Below, in pieces: positions 17,952 through 25,947 of a DNA stretch of 64,000 nt (its first letter is position 1; every line of letters starts with the position of its first letter). The position numbers and the translations under genes were made by a program. The DNA is from Dyella marensis (GTDB lineage Bacteria > Pseudomonadota > Gammaproteobacteria > Xanthomonadales > Rhodanobacteraceae), in NCBI RefSeq assembly GCF_900112865.1, contig NZ_FONH01000004.1:1-64000 (forward strand), read 5' to 3'. The notes beneath the pieces are model-generated. The model was not told where the DNA came from. It saw only the letters and a list, made by a program, of their open reading frames with translations, and made no database searches.

Positions 17952-18379
17952 TCAAGACCATGCGCCTGCTCGATCGCGACGCACGCGGCTTCACCCTGAT
18001 CGAACTGATGGTGGTGGTGGCGATCATCGCCATCCTCGCCGCCTTCGCGGTGCCGAACTATCTGCGCTACGGGCTGCGCGCCCGGCGTGCGGACGGACAG
18101 AATGTGCTGCTGCGCGTGGCCAGCGCGCAGGAGCGGTTCTATTCGACCAATAACCGCTACGGCAGCCTGAGCGATATCGGCTTCGGCAGCGGCAACACGT
18201 CGGAGAAGGGCTACTACACCGTCGCCGTGACGCCGGCGACGCCGGGCACGACCTTCACCGCCACGGCCACGCCGGTGGCGGGCGGTCCGCAGGCGAAGGA
18301 CGACTGCAAGGCGCTGAACATCACCAACGCCGGCGCGAAGGGCTCGACCGGCACGACCACCAACGGCACGTGCTGGTGA
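17948..18379 (+). CDS. pilE: type IV pilin-like protein PilE (copy 2)
   Basis: The 143-residue product has the prepilin signal DARG then FTLIELMVVVAIIAIL, and paired C-terminal cysteines (KDDCKAL and NGTCW). Its ATG overlaps the pilY1 stop. It aligns with copy 1 throughout. The operon context makes a minor-pilin role more likely than that of the main subunit. Confidence 0.92.
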   Translation: MIKTMRLLDRDARGFTLIELMVVVAIIAILAAFAVPNYLRYGLRARRADGQNVLLRVASAQERFYSTNNRYGSLSDIGFGSGNTSEKGYYTVAVTPATPGTTFTATATPVAGGPQAKDDCKALNITNAGAKGSTGTTTNGTCW

Positions 18380-18384
18380 CCGCC

Positions 18385-18975
18385 ATGAAGCGACAGGGAA
18401 CGAACGGTTTCAGCCTGATCGAGCTGATGATCACGCTTTCCATCGCGGCGATCCTGCTGGTGGTGGCGGCGCCGAGCTTCCGCGACGCGATGCGGCGCAA
18501 CAAGGTGAGCGCGGCGAGCAATGCGCTGCTGGCGGACATCGCCTACGCGCGCAGCGAGGCGATCAATCGCGGCAACGTGGTGTCGATCTGCCCCAGCTCG
18601 GACCAGGCCACCTGCACCGGCAACGGCAAGGCGTATGAAAACGGCTGGCTGGTCTATACCTACCAGGCCGGCAAGGGCGTGGCGAACACCGCTTACAGCA
18701 CCGCGTCCGGCGCGATTCTGTTGCGCGCCGCCAACGCGCGTGACGGTCTCTCGATCCAGGGCCTGGACAGCGTGATCACCAGCTTCGGGTCGCAGGGCCA
18801 GATCCGCCGCTCCGACAACAAGCAGCCGAAATTCGCCAGCTGCTTCCGTCCGACCGGCGCCAGCGGCACCGGCTCCAGCACCACGGCCGTGCCCGGTGCG
18901 CAGCTGACGGTGAATGCCTCCGGCAGCGTGACATCGCAATCGCTGGGTGTGCAGAGCACCTGCGTGCCGACCTGA
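18385..18975 (+). CDS. fimT: GspH/FimT family pseudopilin (copy 2)
   Basis: The 196-residue product starts MKRQGTNG then FSLIELMITLSIAAIL and continues with the GspH/FimT core (RDAMRRNKVSAASNALLADIAYARSEAI). It is the last gene of the second pilin operon. The start lies five bases after the pilE stop, as in copy 1. It converges on piuC with 31 bases between the stops. No clear terminator is visible there. Confidence 0.88.
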   Translation: MKRQGTNGFSLIELMITLSIAAILLVVAAPSFRDAMRRNKVSAASNALLADIAYARSEAINRGNVVSICPSSDQATCTGNGKAYENGWLVYTYQAGKGVANTAYSTASGAILLRAANARDGLSIQGLDSVITSFGSQGQIRRSDNKQPKFASCFRPTGASGTGSSTTAVPGAQLTVNASGSVTSQSLGVQSTCVPT

Positions 18976-19006
18976 AGTTGCGCAAGCGGCGCCTGTGCGG
19001 CGTCGC

Positions 19007-19687
19007 TCAGGTCTCGCTCCACTGGCGCAGCAGGTTGTGATAGACGCCGGTCAATGAGAGCAGGGCGCCGCGGTCGGTGCCCGGGTTGGCGGTGAGTGCC
19101 TGGATCGCGACATCCAGGTCGAACAGCAGGCGGCGCCGGCCGTCGTCGCGGACCAGGCTCTGCACCCAGAAGAACGCCGCCAGCCGCGCACCGCGGGTCA
19201 CCGCGCGAACCTCGTGCAGGCTGCTCGACGGATACAGCACCAGGTCGCCGGCGGGCAGCTTCACTTCATGCTCGCCATAGGTGTCGTTGACGACCAGCTC
19301 GCCGCCGTCGTACTCGTCCGGCCCGGCCAGGAACAGCGTGCACGAGATGTCGCTGCGCAGCTGCCCGCCACCGGGCAGCGCCATCACCGCGCCGTCGACA
19401 TGGAAGCCGTAATGCCCGCCGCCTTCGTAGCGGTTGAAGCGTGGCGCCAGCGTGCGCAGCGGCAGCGCGGCGGCGTGGTACAGCGGATGGCGCGCGAGCG
19501 CGTCGAGAACCAGCCGTCCCAGCGCCTCGCGCACCGGCGAGGCTTCCGGCAACTGCAGGTTGCGCTTGACCTGGGCGCCTTGCGCGCCGACGGTCTGGCG
19601 GCCGTCGGTCCAGTCGGCGTGGTCCAGTTCATGGCGAACCTGACGCAACTGCTCGGGCGCCAGCACGTTGGGGATATGTAGCAGCAT
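19007..19687 (-). CDS. piuC: Fe(II)/2-oxoglutarate dioxygenase of the PiuC/YbiX family
   Basis: The 226-residue product matches PKHD-type hydroxylases (E. coli YbiX 225, Pseudomonas PiuC). The iron-binding triad is visible: HxD in YGFHVDG and the distal His in [12 protein letters not shown], with the following Arg for 2-oxoglutarate. The start MLLHIPNVL fits the family. An upstream extension of the frame runs through repeat DNA and is not real. It lies downstream of the Fiu-type receptor on the same strand. That pairing is widely conserved and points to siderophore or iron handling, although the substrate is unknown. Confidence 0.93.
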   Translation of the reverse strand: MLLHIPNVLAPEQLRQVRHELDHADWTDGRQTVGAQGAQVKRNLQLPEASPVREALGRLVLDALARHPLYHAAALPLRTLAPRFNRYEGGGHYGFHVDGAVMALPGGGQLRSDISCTLFLAGPDEYDGGELVVNDTYGEHEVKLPAGDLVLYPSSSLHEVRAVTRGARLAAFFWVQSLVRDDGRRRLLFDLDVAIQALTANPGTDRGALLSLTGVYHNLLRQWSET

Positions 19688-19714
19688 GGCGGTCCTCGCA
19701 AGGTGCCGAAACCC

Positions 19715-19836
19715 GAGCCCCTCTCCCTCCGGGAGAGGGGTTGGGGTGAGGGTGCGGGCGGAGCGTAAGAGTGATGTGCACCGCTCCGCCCGCACCCTCA
19801 TCCGCCTGCCGGCACCTTCTCCCGGAGGGAGAAGGA
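19715..19836. repeat. long palindromic repeat, family B (copy B1)
   Basis: A hairpin (CCCTCTCCCTCCGGGAGAGGG) is followed by a palindromic block around GGGTGCGGGCGGAGCG / CGCTCCGCCCGCACCC and a second hairpin CTTCTCCCGGAGGGAGAAG. Related copies are at 40701-40838, 58465-58645 and 63723-63870. It fills the gap between the receptor gene and piuC and could attenuate or terminate transcription between them. Confidence 0.85.
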
Positions 19837-19871
19837 TTACAGCCCGGAGGCCGAGGAACCGTCAGGGCGCG

Positions 19872-22199
19872 TCAGAAGCGCACGTTGGCGGTCAGCATAG
19901 CCGACCGCGGCGCACCCGGCGTATAGCGGTAGCCGCTCTTGTTGATCGCCGCGACGTACTCCTTGTCGAACAGGTTGTACAGGTTCAACTGCAGGTCGAC
20001 GTGCTTGTTGATCGGGTACGTCGCCACCGCGTCGAACACCCAGTACGACTTGGTATACGCCGGCGTGCCGATCGCGCCATCGGTGCCGCGCTTGAGCTGG
20101 CCGTTGTAGCGCGCACCGCCGCCGACGGTGAGGCCGAACGGCAAGGTGTAGGTGGTCCAGGCGGTGAACGCCGACTTGGGCGTGTATGCCAGGTCCGTGC
20201 TGCCGTCGCTGGTGACCTTGCTGCCGCTGATCACCTTGGAGTCCATCACGGTGTAGCCGGCGCTGATCGCCCACTGCTCGGTGAGCTTGCCCACGGCGCT
20301 GAGCTCCACGCCCTGCACGCGCTTCTTGCCGGTCTGGTAGTACTGCAGGTCGACCGGATCTTGCACCACGTCGTTGTTGATCTCGGTGCGGTAGATGGCG
20401 CCGGTAAGCATCAGGCGGCTGTCGTAGAACTCCCACTTGGTGCCGACTTCGGCGGTCTTGGCTTTCTGCGGATCGAAGTTGGGATTGTCGGCGCTGTTGG
20501 CCGAGCTGCTCAGCGTCAGCGTGCTGCCGCCGGGCGGCTGCTGCGAGATCGCGTAGTTGGCGTACACGCTGCCGTTGGGGGCCGGCTTGTACAGCACGCC
20601 GACCTTCCAGTTGGTGAGGTTGCCGCTCTTGCGCGCATCCAGGCCCGGCACCGCCGTGTTGGCGGGCAGGGCGCCGCAGGCCGGCGCGTTGCGGCCGCCG
20701 CAGGTGACGGCGCTGTCGAAATCGGTCTGGTAGTGGTCCAGGCGCACGCCGGCGTTGACCTGCCATTGCTCGTTGAACTTCAGCGTGTCGAACACATAGG
20801 CGGAATAGGTGTCGGTCTTGCCGTGCGTATAGCTGCCGTTGCGGAACCACTGCATGCCCGTCACGTGCGGGTCGGGGCGGTACAGGTTGGCCTTTGGCCA
20901 GGTGTTGACCAGGGACACGACACCGGTGGTGTCCGCTTCCTCGCGGGTCAGCTCGATGCCGGAGCTGAGGTTGTGGGTGATGCTGCCGGTCTGGAAATTG
21001 GCGCGGAGATTGAACTGGTCGGTGAGGATCTTGTTGGTCTGGTCCTTGAACGTCGGATTGCTGCGCGCGACGGTCCAGGTGGAAGGATCGTTGGCGTTCG
21101 GCGTAAGCAGGTTGGCCGCCGTCGCCATGAACGAGGTCAGCAGATAGTCCTGCCGGGTGCGGCCCCAGCGCAGCGTGTTGCGCAACGCCAGGTCATCGCT
21201 GAAATCGTGTTCCAGCAGCACGGTGAACAGGTCGGCCTTGACGTGGTCGTGGTCGGCGTCGGTGCCGTAGAAATTGGACGGATCGACCGGGCGCGCACTG
21301 GCCAGCCACGGACGCGCCGGATCGGGACTGCTGTAGCCGGGCAGGCCGATGGTGGAGACGCCGCCGTCGGGGATGTTGTTCTGCTTGACGTGCAGGTAAT
21401 CGATGTACACGCGGGTCGCGGTGCCCAGGCCGAAAGCCAGCGACGGCGCGAAGGCCCAGCGGTTGTTCTCCACTTCGTCGCGGCCGGGCGTGCCGCTGTT
21501 CTGCGCCATCAGGTTGAGGCGGAACGCGCTGTCGGCGCCGAGCACCTGGTTCCAGTCGGCGGTGGCGCGCTTGCGGTCGGAGCTGCCGTAGGCGAGCTGG
21601 CCGGAGATGGCGTTCTGCAGCAGCGGCTGCTTGGTCACCAGGTTGATCGCGCCGGTCGGCGCGGTGCGGCCGTAGTCGGTGCCGGCCGGGCCCTTGGTCA
21701 CTTCGACCTGTTCGATGTTGAAGATGTCGCGCGAGATAGTGCCGGTGTCGCGCACGCCGTCCACGAAGATGCTGTTGGACGTGTCGAAGCCGCGCATGTA
21801 GATGCCGTCGCCGGTGGTGGTGCTGCCGTTCTCGCCGGCATAGAAGGTGCCCACGCCCGGGGTGTTGCGCAGCGCCTCGGTCAGCGTGGTGGCGCCCTGC
21901 TGCAGGAACAGGTCCTTGGTGATCACCGAGATGGTCTGGGTGGTGTCGAGCAGCGGCTGGGTGAACTTGGGGGAGTCCACTTTGTCGGCGACGTAGTCGC
22001 TGCCGCGGGTCGCCTCGACGTTCACTGCCGTCAGGCTCTTGGCCTTGGCCGCCTGCGGATCCGCGGCGGTGTCGTCGGCGGCGAGGGCGGGCGTGGCCAG
22101 GGCCAGGCCGGTCAGCAGCGCGGCGGTGGCGACGGCGAGCTGGCCGGGCTGCAGCCTGGCGGTCGGGACAGAATGCTTGCGGCTTTTGATGTAGGCCAT
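19872..22199 (-). CDS. fiu: TonB-dependent catecholate siderophore receptor, Fiu type
   Basis: The 775-residue outer membrane protein has a signal peptide (to about ALATPALA), a TonB-box/plug region (TQTISVITKDLFLQQGATTLTEALRNTPGV) and a 22-strand barrel ending in an aromatic residue (TANVRF). The plug carries YMRGFDTSNSIFVDGVRD, typical of ferric-catecholate receptors. I chose the start at 22199 (MAYIKSRKHS). A Met six codons earlier is possible. Downstream piuC and an upstream Fur box support regulation by iron limitation. The exact siderophore cannot be read from the sequence. Confidence 0.92.
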   Translation of the reverse strand: MAYIKSRKHSVPTARLQPGQLAVATAALLTGLALATPALAADDTAADPQAAKAKSLTAVNVEATRGSDYVADKVDSPKFTQPLLDTTQTISVITKDLFLQQGATTLTEALRNTPGVGTFYAGENGSTTTGDGIYMRGFDTSNSIFVDGVRDTGTISRDIFNIEQVEVTKGPAGTDYGRTAPTGAINLVTKQPLLQNAISGQLAYGSSDRKRATADWNQVLGADSAFRLNLMAQNSGTPGRDEVENNRWAFAPSLAFGLGTATRVYIDYLHVKQNNIPDGGVSTIGLPGYSSPDPARPWLASARPVDPSNFYGTDADHDHVKADLFTVLLEHDFSDDLALRNTLRWGRTRQDYLLTSFMATAANLLTPNANDPSTWTVARSNPTFKDQTNKILTDQFNLRANFQTGSITHNLSSGIELTREEADTTGVVSLVNTWPKANLYRPDPHVTGMQWFRNGSYTHGKTDTYSAYVFDTLKFNEQWQVNAGVRLDHYQTDFDSAVTCGGRNAPACGALPANTAVPGLDARKSGNLTNWKVGVLYKPAPNGSVYANYAISQQPPGGSTLTLSSSANSADNPNFDPQKAKTAEVGTKWEFYDSRLMLTGAIYRTEINNDVVQDPVDLQYYQTGKKRVQGVELSAVGKLTEQWAISAGYTVMDSKVISGSKVTSDGSTDLAYTPKSAFTAWTTYTLPFGLTVGGGARYNGQLKRGTDGAIGTPAYTKSYWVFDAVATYPINKHVDLQLNLYNLFDKEYVAAINKSGYRYTPGAPRSAMLTANVRF

Positions 22200-22511
22200 G
22201 GAGCTTTTCCAGTGCATCGGAGTGGGGCGGGCGCACCGGCGGCGGCAAGCGATGCGCGCGTGCGCCCATGCCGCCGCGGCGATCGCGCGGCACGGGCTGC
22301 GGGGTTGTCGATCACGGCGCTGCCGGCGGATCCCCTGGGTAGGCCGTGATCTTCACATCGTATTTTTAATGAGAATGATTTGCAATCATTCCGTTCACGG
22401 ACGGGCTTCCCGGGCACCGCAGCCGGAGCCCATGCCGCCCCGGCGTACACTCCGGCTTCCCCTCGCCGGCCCGCACGTGTTTCGGACCGGCCGCCCCCAA
22501 GGAGATCTTCG
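22200..22511. other. divergent promoter region fiu / panE
   Basis: This 312-bp region separates the receptor gene (minus) from panE (plus). It holds the Fur box described separately and a strong AAGGAG ribosome site at 22499-22504 for panE. The receptor mRNA leader on the left is about 170 bases long. I saw no gene in it. Confidence 0.6.
22368..22390. promoter_or_regulatory. Fur box
   Basis: AATGAGAATGATTTGCAATCATT is a close match to the classical Fur operator built from overlapping GATAAT-like hexamers in opposite orientation. It sits about 170 bp upstream of the receptor start codon and about 120 bp upstream of panE. Repression of the receptor under iron-replete conditions is the likely role. 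Confidence 0.8.
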
Positions 22512-23435
22512 ATGCGCATCCTGGTTGTCGGCGCCGGCGCCACCGGTGGCTATTTCGGCGGACGCCTGCTGGAAAGCGGGCAGGACGTGAGCTTTCTGGT
22601 GCGACCGGCGCGCGCGCAGGCGCTGGCCCGCCATGGATTGGCGATCCGCAGTGCGTTCGGCGACGCCACGCTGCGCGCACCGACGGTGGGCGCCGACGCC
22701 TTGCACGAGCCATACGACCTGGTCCTGCTCAGCTGCAAGGCCTACCACCTGCCGCAGGTGATCGCCGACGTCGCGCCTGCCGTGGGCGAGGGCACGGCGA
22801 TCCTGCCGCTGCTCAACGGCATGCGGCATCTGGATGCATTGGATGCGCGCTTCGGCGCGGCGCGCGTGCTCGGCGGGCTGTGCGTGATCGCGGCAACGCT
22901 GGGCGCCGACGGCGAAATCCGCCACCTCAACCGCTCGCACAGCCTGACTTTCGGCGAGCGCGACGGCTCGCGCTCGGCGCGCGTCGAACGCATTGCCCGG
23001 GCGATGGAGGGCGTGACGTTCGAAGCGCGGCTGAGCCACAGCGTGCTGCAGGACATGTGGGACAAGTGGGTGTTCCTGGCCTCGCTGGCCGGCATCACCT
23101 GCCTGATGCGCGCACCGGTCGGCGACATCGTCGCCGCGCCCGGCGGCCTCGACGCCACGCTGGCGTTGCTGGAAGACTGCCGCCGCGTCGCCTCCGACAA
23201 CGGCCATGCGCCGTCGGAAAGCGTGCTGGCGAAGGCGCGCGGTGTGCTGACCGAAGAAGGCTCGACGCTCAGTGCGTCGATGATGCGCGACCTGGAGCAG
23301 GGTGGCCCGGTCGAAGCCGAGCATGTGGTCGGGGATCTGATTGCGCGCGCCGCGCCGGGTGCCGCGCTGCCGCTGCTGCGTATCGCCTATGCGCATCTGA
23401 AGGCGTACGAGCACCGCCGTACACGCGATGCTTGA
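22512..23435 (+). CDS. panE: 2-dehydropantoate 2-reductase
   Basis: The 307-residue product starts MRILVVGAGATGGYFGGRL, an N-terminal Rossmann motif (GxGxxG at residues 7-12) typical of ketopantoate reductases. The C-terminal ApbA/PanE domain follows (SVLQDMWDKWVFLASLAGITCLMR, with conserved Lys and Asn/Ser positions). It catalyses NADPH-dependent reduction of 2-dehydropantoate in pantothenate/CoA synthesis. Some ApbA-family members act on other 2-oxoacids, so the substrate is inferred. The AAGGAG box eight bases upstream fixes the start. Confidence 0.88.
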   Translation: MRILVVGAGATGGYFGGRLLESGQDVSFLVRPARAQALARHGLAIRSAFGDATLRAPTVGADALHEPYDLVLLSCKAYHLPQVIADVAPAVGEGTAILPLLNGMRHLDALDARFGAARVLGGLCVIAATLGADGEIRHLNRSHSLTFGERDGSRSARVERIARAMEGVTFEARLSHSVLQDMWDKWVFLASLAGITCLMRAPVGDIVAAPGGLDATLALLEDCRRVASDNGHAPSESVLAKARGVLTEEGSTLSASMMRDLEQGGPVEAEHVVGDLIARAAPGAALPLLRIAYAHLKAYEHRRTRDA

Positions 23436-23441
23436 TGCTCG

Positions 23442-23467
23442 TCATCCCGGCCTGCGCCGGGATGACG
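23442..23467. repeat. perfect palindrome downstream of panE
   Basis: GTCATCCCGGC-CTGC-GCCGGGATGAC is an 11-bp perfect stem with the same core as the palindrome at 143-162. It is a dispersed intergenic repeat that may also stabilise the panE transcript end. Confidence 0.7.
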
Positions 23468-23471
23468 GCAA

Positions 23472-23510
23472 AGAAAAAAGCGCCGCACTCGCGTGCGGCG
23501 CTTTTCATTT
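23472..23510. terminator. bidirectional Rho-independent terminator
   Basis: AAAAAAGCGCCGCACTC is followed by the complementary GCGTGCGGCGCTTTT, giving a G+C-rich stem flanked by A-run and T-run. It lies between the convergent panE (plus) and the M13 peptidase gene (minus) and can serve both. Confidence 0.88.
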
Positions 23511-23549
23511 CACGCCGAAGTGCCGCGACTCACGCCGCGGCACCGCAGG

Positions 23550-25679
23550 TCACCAGATCTTCACCTGCTTCTCGCCCTCACGCACCATCGCGTCGCCCGG
23601 CTTGCACTGGAAGGCCTTGGCGAAGGCTTCCATGTTCGACGGGGCGCCGATCGCGCGCAGCGAAGCCGGTGCGTGCGGGTCGGTGTTGAGGTAGAGCAGG
23701 GCCTGCTTCTCGCGCACGTGGCCGCGCCACACGCGGGCCCAGTTGAGGAAGAAGCGCTGGTCCGGCGTGTAGCCGTCAGTCTTCTGCTCGGTCGAGCCCG
23801 GGGTCTTGGACAGCACGCTCTGCAGCGCGTCGTAGGCCACGTTCATGCCGCCGAGGTCGGCGATGTTCTCGCCCAGGGTCAGCTTGCCGTTGACGTGCGC
23901 GTCCGGCTTGTCCTTGATCGGCGTGTAGTCGTTGAACTGCGCCACCAGCTTGTCGGTGCGCGCGTCGAACTTGGCGCGGTCGTCCTTGGTCCACCAGTTT
24001 TCCTGGTTGCCGGCGCCGTCGAACTGACTGCCTTCGTCGTCGAAGCCGTGGCTGGCCTCGTGGCCGATCACGGCACCGATGCCGCCGTAGTTGATGGCGT
24101 CGTCGGCGCTGGCGTCGAAGAACGGCGGCTGCAGGATCGCGGCCGGGAAGTTGATGGTGTTGTCGGTCGGGTTGTAATACGCGTTGACCGTCTGCGGCGT
24201 CATGCCCCACTCCTTGCGGTCGGTGGGCTTGCCGATCTTGGCCAGGTCGTAGTCGTAATTGAACTTCGACGCAGCCTGCACGTTGGCGTAGAAGTTGTCG
24301 CCGCTGACATTCAGGCCGGACCAGTCACGCCACTTGTCGGGGTAGCCGATCTTCGGCAGGAAGGTGTTCCACTTGGCGACGGCCTTTTCCTTGGTGGCGT
24401 CGCTCATCCAGTCCAGCTTCTGGATGCGTGCCTTCAGCGCATTGCGCACGTTGTCGACCAGCTCCTGCGCACGCTCCTTGGCCTCGGGCTTGAACACCTT
24501 GGCCACGTACAGCTGGCCCAGCGCCTCGCCCATCGAGCCGTTCACCGCGCCCAGCACGCGCTTCCAGCGCGGCTTCTGCTGCGGCTGGCCGGCCAGGGTC
24601 TTGCCGTAGAAGTCGAACTTGTTGTCCTGGAACGCCTTGCTCAGGTACGGCGAAGCGTCGCTGATGGTGTGGAAGCGCAGGTAGGCCTGCCACTGCTCGG
24701 CCGGCGCCGAGGCCAGCAGCTTGTCGAACTCGGCGAAGAACTTCGGCTGCGACAGCGAGAAGCCCTTGTCGACGGTCACGCCCTGCGCGCTGAAGAACTT
24801 CTCCCAGCTGAAGTGCGGGGTGACCTTGTCGGCTTCCTTCACGCTGACGAAGTGGTACTGGTTCTTCGGATCGCGTTCTTCCACCGGCGCCAGCGAAGCC
24901 TTGGCCAGTTCGGTCTCGAATTTCAGCACGTCGTCGGCCTGCTTCTTGGCGTCGGCCTCGGCCACGCCGGTCAGCTGCAGGGCCTGCGCGACATGCGCCA
25001 CGTAGGCGTCGCGGATGTCCTTGTACTTCGGATCGAGGTAGTAGTCCTTGGTCGGCAGGCCCAGGCCGCTCTGGTTGGCGTAGGCGATCTGCATGTCGGC
25101 GTGCTTGAAGTCCGCGCCGGCGCCGAACTGGAACACCTGGCCGTCGCCCTCGGCGTAGCTCTTGGTGATGTAGTCGGCCACGTCCGCGCCGCTCTTCAGC
25201 GCGGCGATGGCGTCGAGCTTGGGCTTGATCGGCTCGAAGCCGGCCTTCTCGATGGCGTCTTCGTTCATGCCCGACTGGTACAGCAGGCCGATCTTCTGCT
25301 CGATCGAACCGGCCTGCGCCTGGGCGGCGCCCTTGGCGGCGGCGTCGACGATGTCATGCTGCGTGTTGAGGCTGTTCTCGGCCAGCTGGTCGAAGGCGCC
25401 CCAGCGGGTGCGGTCTTCGGGGATCGGGTTGGCGGCGACCCACTTGGCGTTGACGAAGCCGTTGAAGTCCTGGCAAGCGTTGATGCCTGTATCCAGCTCG
25501 CTGACGTCGAAGGGACTCTTCTTGGCGGCCGGCGCGGCGGCGGCGGTGGTGGCGGCCGGGGCAGGCGCGCTGCCGGCGGCGGCAGGGGCCTTCCCGGCGT
25601 CGTCGTGCTTGCCGCAGGCGGACAGCGTCAGGGCCAGGCTCACCGCAAGGGCGAGCGGCTTCAGGTACGGCTTGGTCAT
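23550..25679 (-). CDS. pepO: M13 family metallopeptidase, lipoprotein (PepO-like)
   Basis: The 709-residue product is a neprilysin-family zinc endopeptidase. The signal peptide ends in a lipobox (LTLSAC), so it is probably membrane-anchored in the periplasm. The zinc motif HEASH is at residues 540-544 (nt 24048-24062), followed by GFDDEGSQFD. The third ligand motif GENIADLGG lies downstream. NAYYNPTDNTINFPAAILQPPFF is a family signature, and the C-terminal CKPGDAMV...VKIW is typical. The start at MTKPYLKPL fits the signal peptide. Peptide hydrolysis in the periplasm is the likely role. Confidence 0.93.
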   Translation of the reverse strand: MTKPYLKPLALAVSLALTLSACGKHDDAGKAPAAAGSAPAPAATTAAAAPAAKKSPFDVSELDTGINACQDFNGFVNAKWVAANPIPEDRTRWGAFDQLAENSLNTQHDIVDAAAKGAAQAQAGSIEQKIGLLYQSGMNEDAIEKAGFEPIKPKLDAIAALKSGADVADYITKSYAEGDGQVFQFGAGADFKHADMQIAYANQSGLGLPTKDYYLDPKYKDIRDAYVAHVAQALQLTGVAEADAKKQADDVLKFETELAKASLAPVEERDPKNQYHFVSVKEADKVTPHFSWEKFFSAQGVTVDKGFSLSQPKFFAEFDKLLASAPAEQWQAYLRFHTISDASPYLSKAFQDNKFDFYGKTLAGQPQQKPRWKRVLGAVNGSMGEALGQLYVAKVFKPEAKERAQELVDNVRNALKARIQKLDWMSDATKEKAVAKWNTFLPKIGYPDKWRDWSGLNVSGDNFYANVQAASKFNYDYDLAKIGKPTDRKEWGMTPQTVNAYYNPTDNTINFPAAILQPPFFDASADDAINYGGIGAVIGHEASHGFDDEGSQFDGAGNQENWWTKDDRAKFDARTDKLVAQFNDYTPIKDKPDAHVNGKLTLGENIADLGGMNVAYDALQSVLSKTPGSTEQKTDGYTPDQRFFLNWARVWRGHVREKQALLYLNTDPHAPASLRAIGAPSNMEAFAKAFQCKPGDAMVREGEKQVKIW

Positions 25680-25780
25680 GGATCTCCCTCTCATACGAAT
25701 GGCGCCCCCGCGGGGCGGAAAATGCCGGTACGGCCGGTACCGCGGGTATCCCCTGTCACGGCCGCGACCCTCGAAGCTAG

Positions 25781-25817
25781 GTCAAAGGTCACGGTCCGGC
25801 CCAGTGTCAAAGGTCAG
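25781..25817. repeat. paired direct repeats upstream of M13 peptidase gene
   Basis: GTCAAAGGTCA occurs twice, at about 25781-25791 and 25807-25817, with start points 26 bp apart. They lie about 100 bp upstream of the M13 peptidase start on the minus strand. The spacing suggests a regulator binding on one face of the helix. I do not recognise the regulator. Confidence 0.4.
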
Positions 25818-25852
25818 GGGCGGGGATGTCAGGCTGCATGCGTTGAGCCGGT

Positions 25853-25939
25853 GTAGGTTGGGGTGAGCCGCAGGCGAACCCCAACAGCCCGCACGGCCGG
25901 GCTCCCGTTGGGGTTCGCCTGCGGCTCACCCCAACCTAC
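25853..25939. repeat. long palindromic repeat, family A (copy A1)
   Basis: Two 33-bp perfectly complementary arms (outer end GTAGGTTGGGGTGAGCCG, inner end GAACCCCAAC) enclose a 21-bp non-conserved loop. Copies occur at 29721, 39915, 48174 and 60106, with a diverged one at 51223. It ends eight bases from the stop codon of the M14 gene. Confidence 0.92.
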
Positions 25940-25947
25940 GTTGGCCC

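Noticed and set aside
19668-22349. Long plus-strand open frame over the siderophore receptor gene
   Set aside because: It is antisense to a complete TonB-dependent receptor and has no recognisable domain.
23493-25856. Long plus-strand open frame over the M13 peptidase gene
   Set aside because: It is antisense to an intact peptidase with all catalytic motifs; the translation is Val/Leu/Gly/Arg-rich noise.
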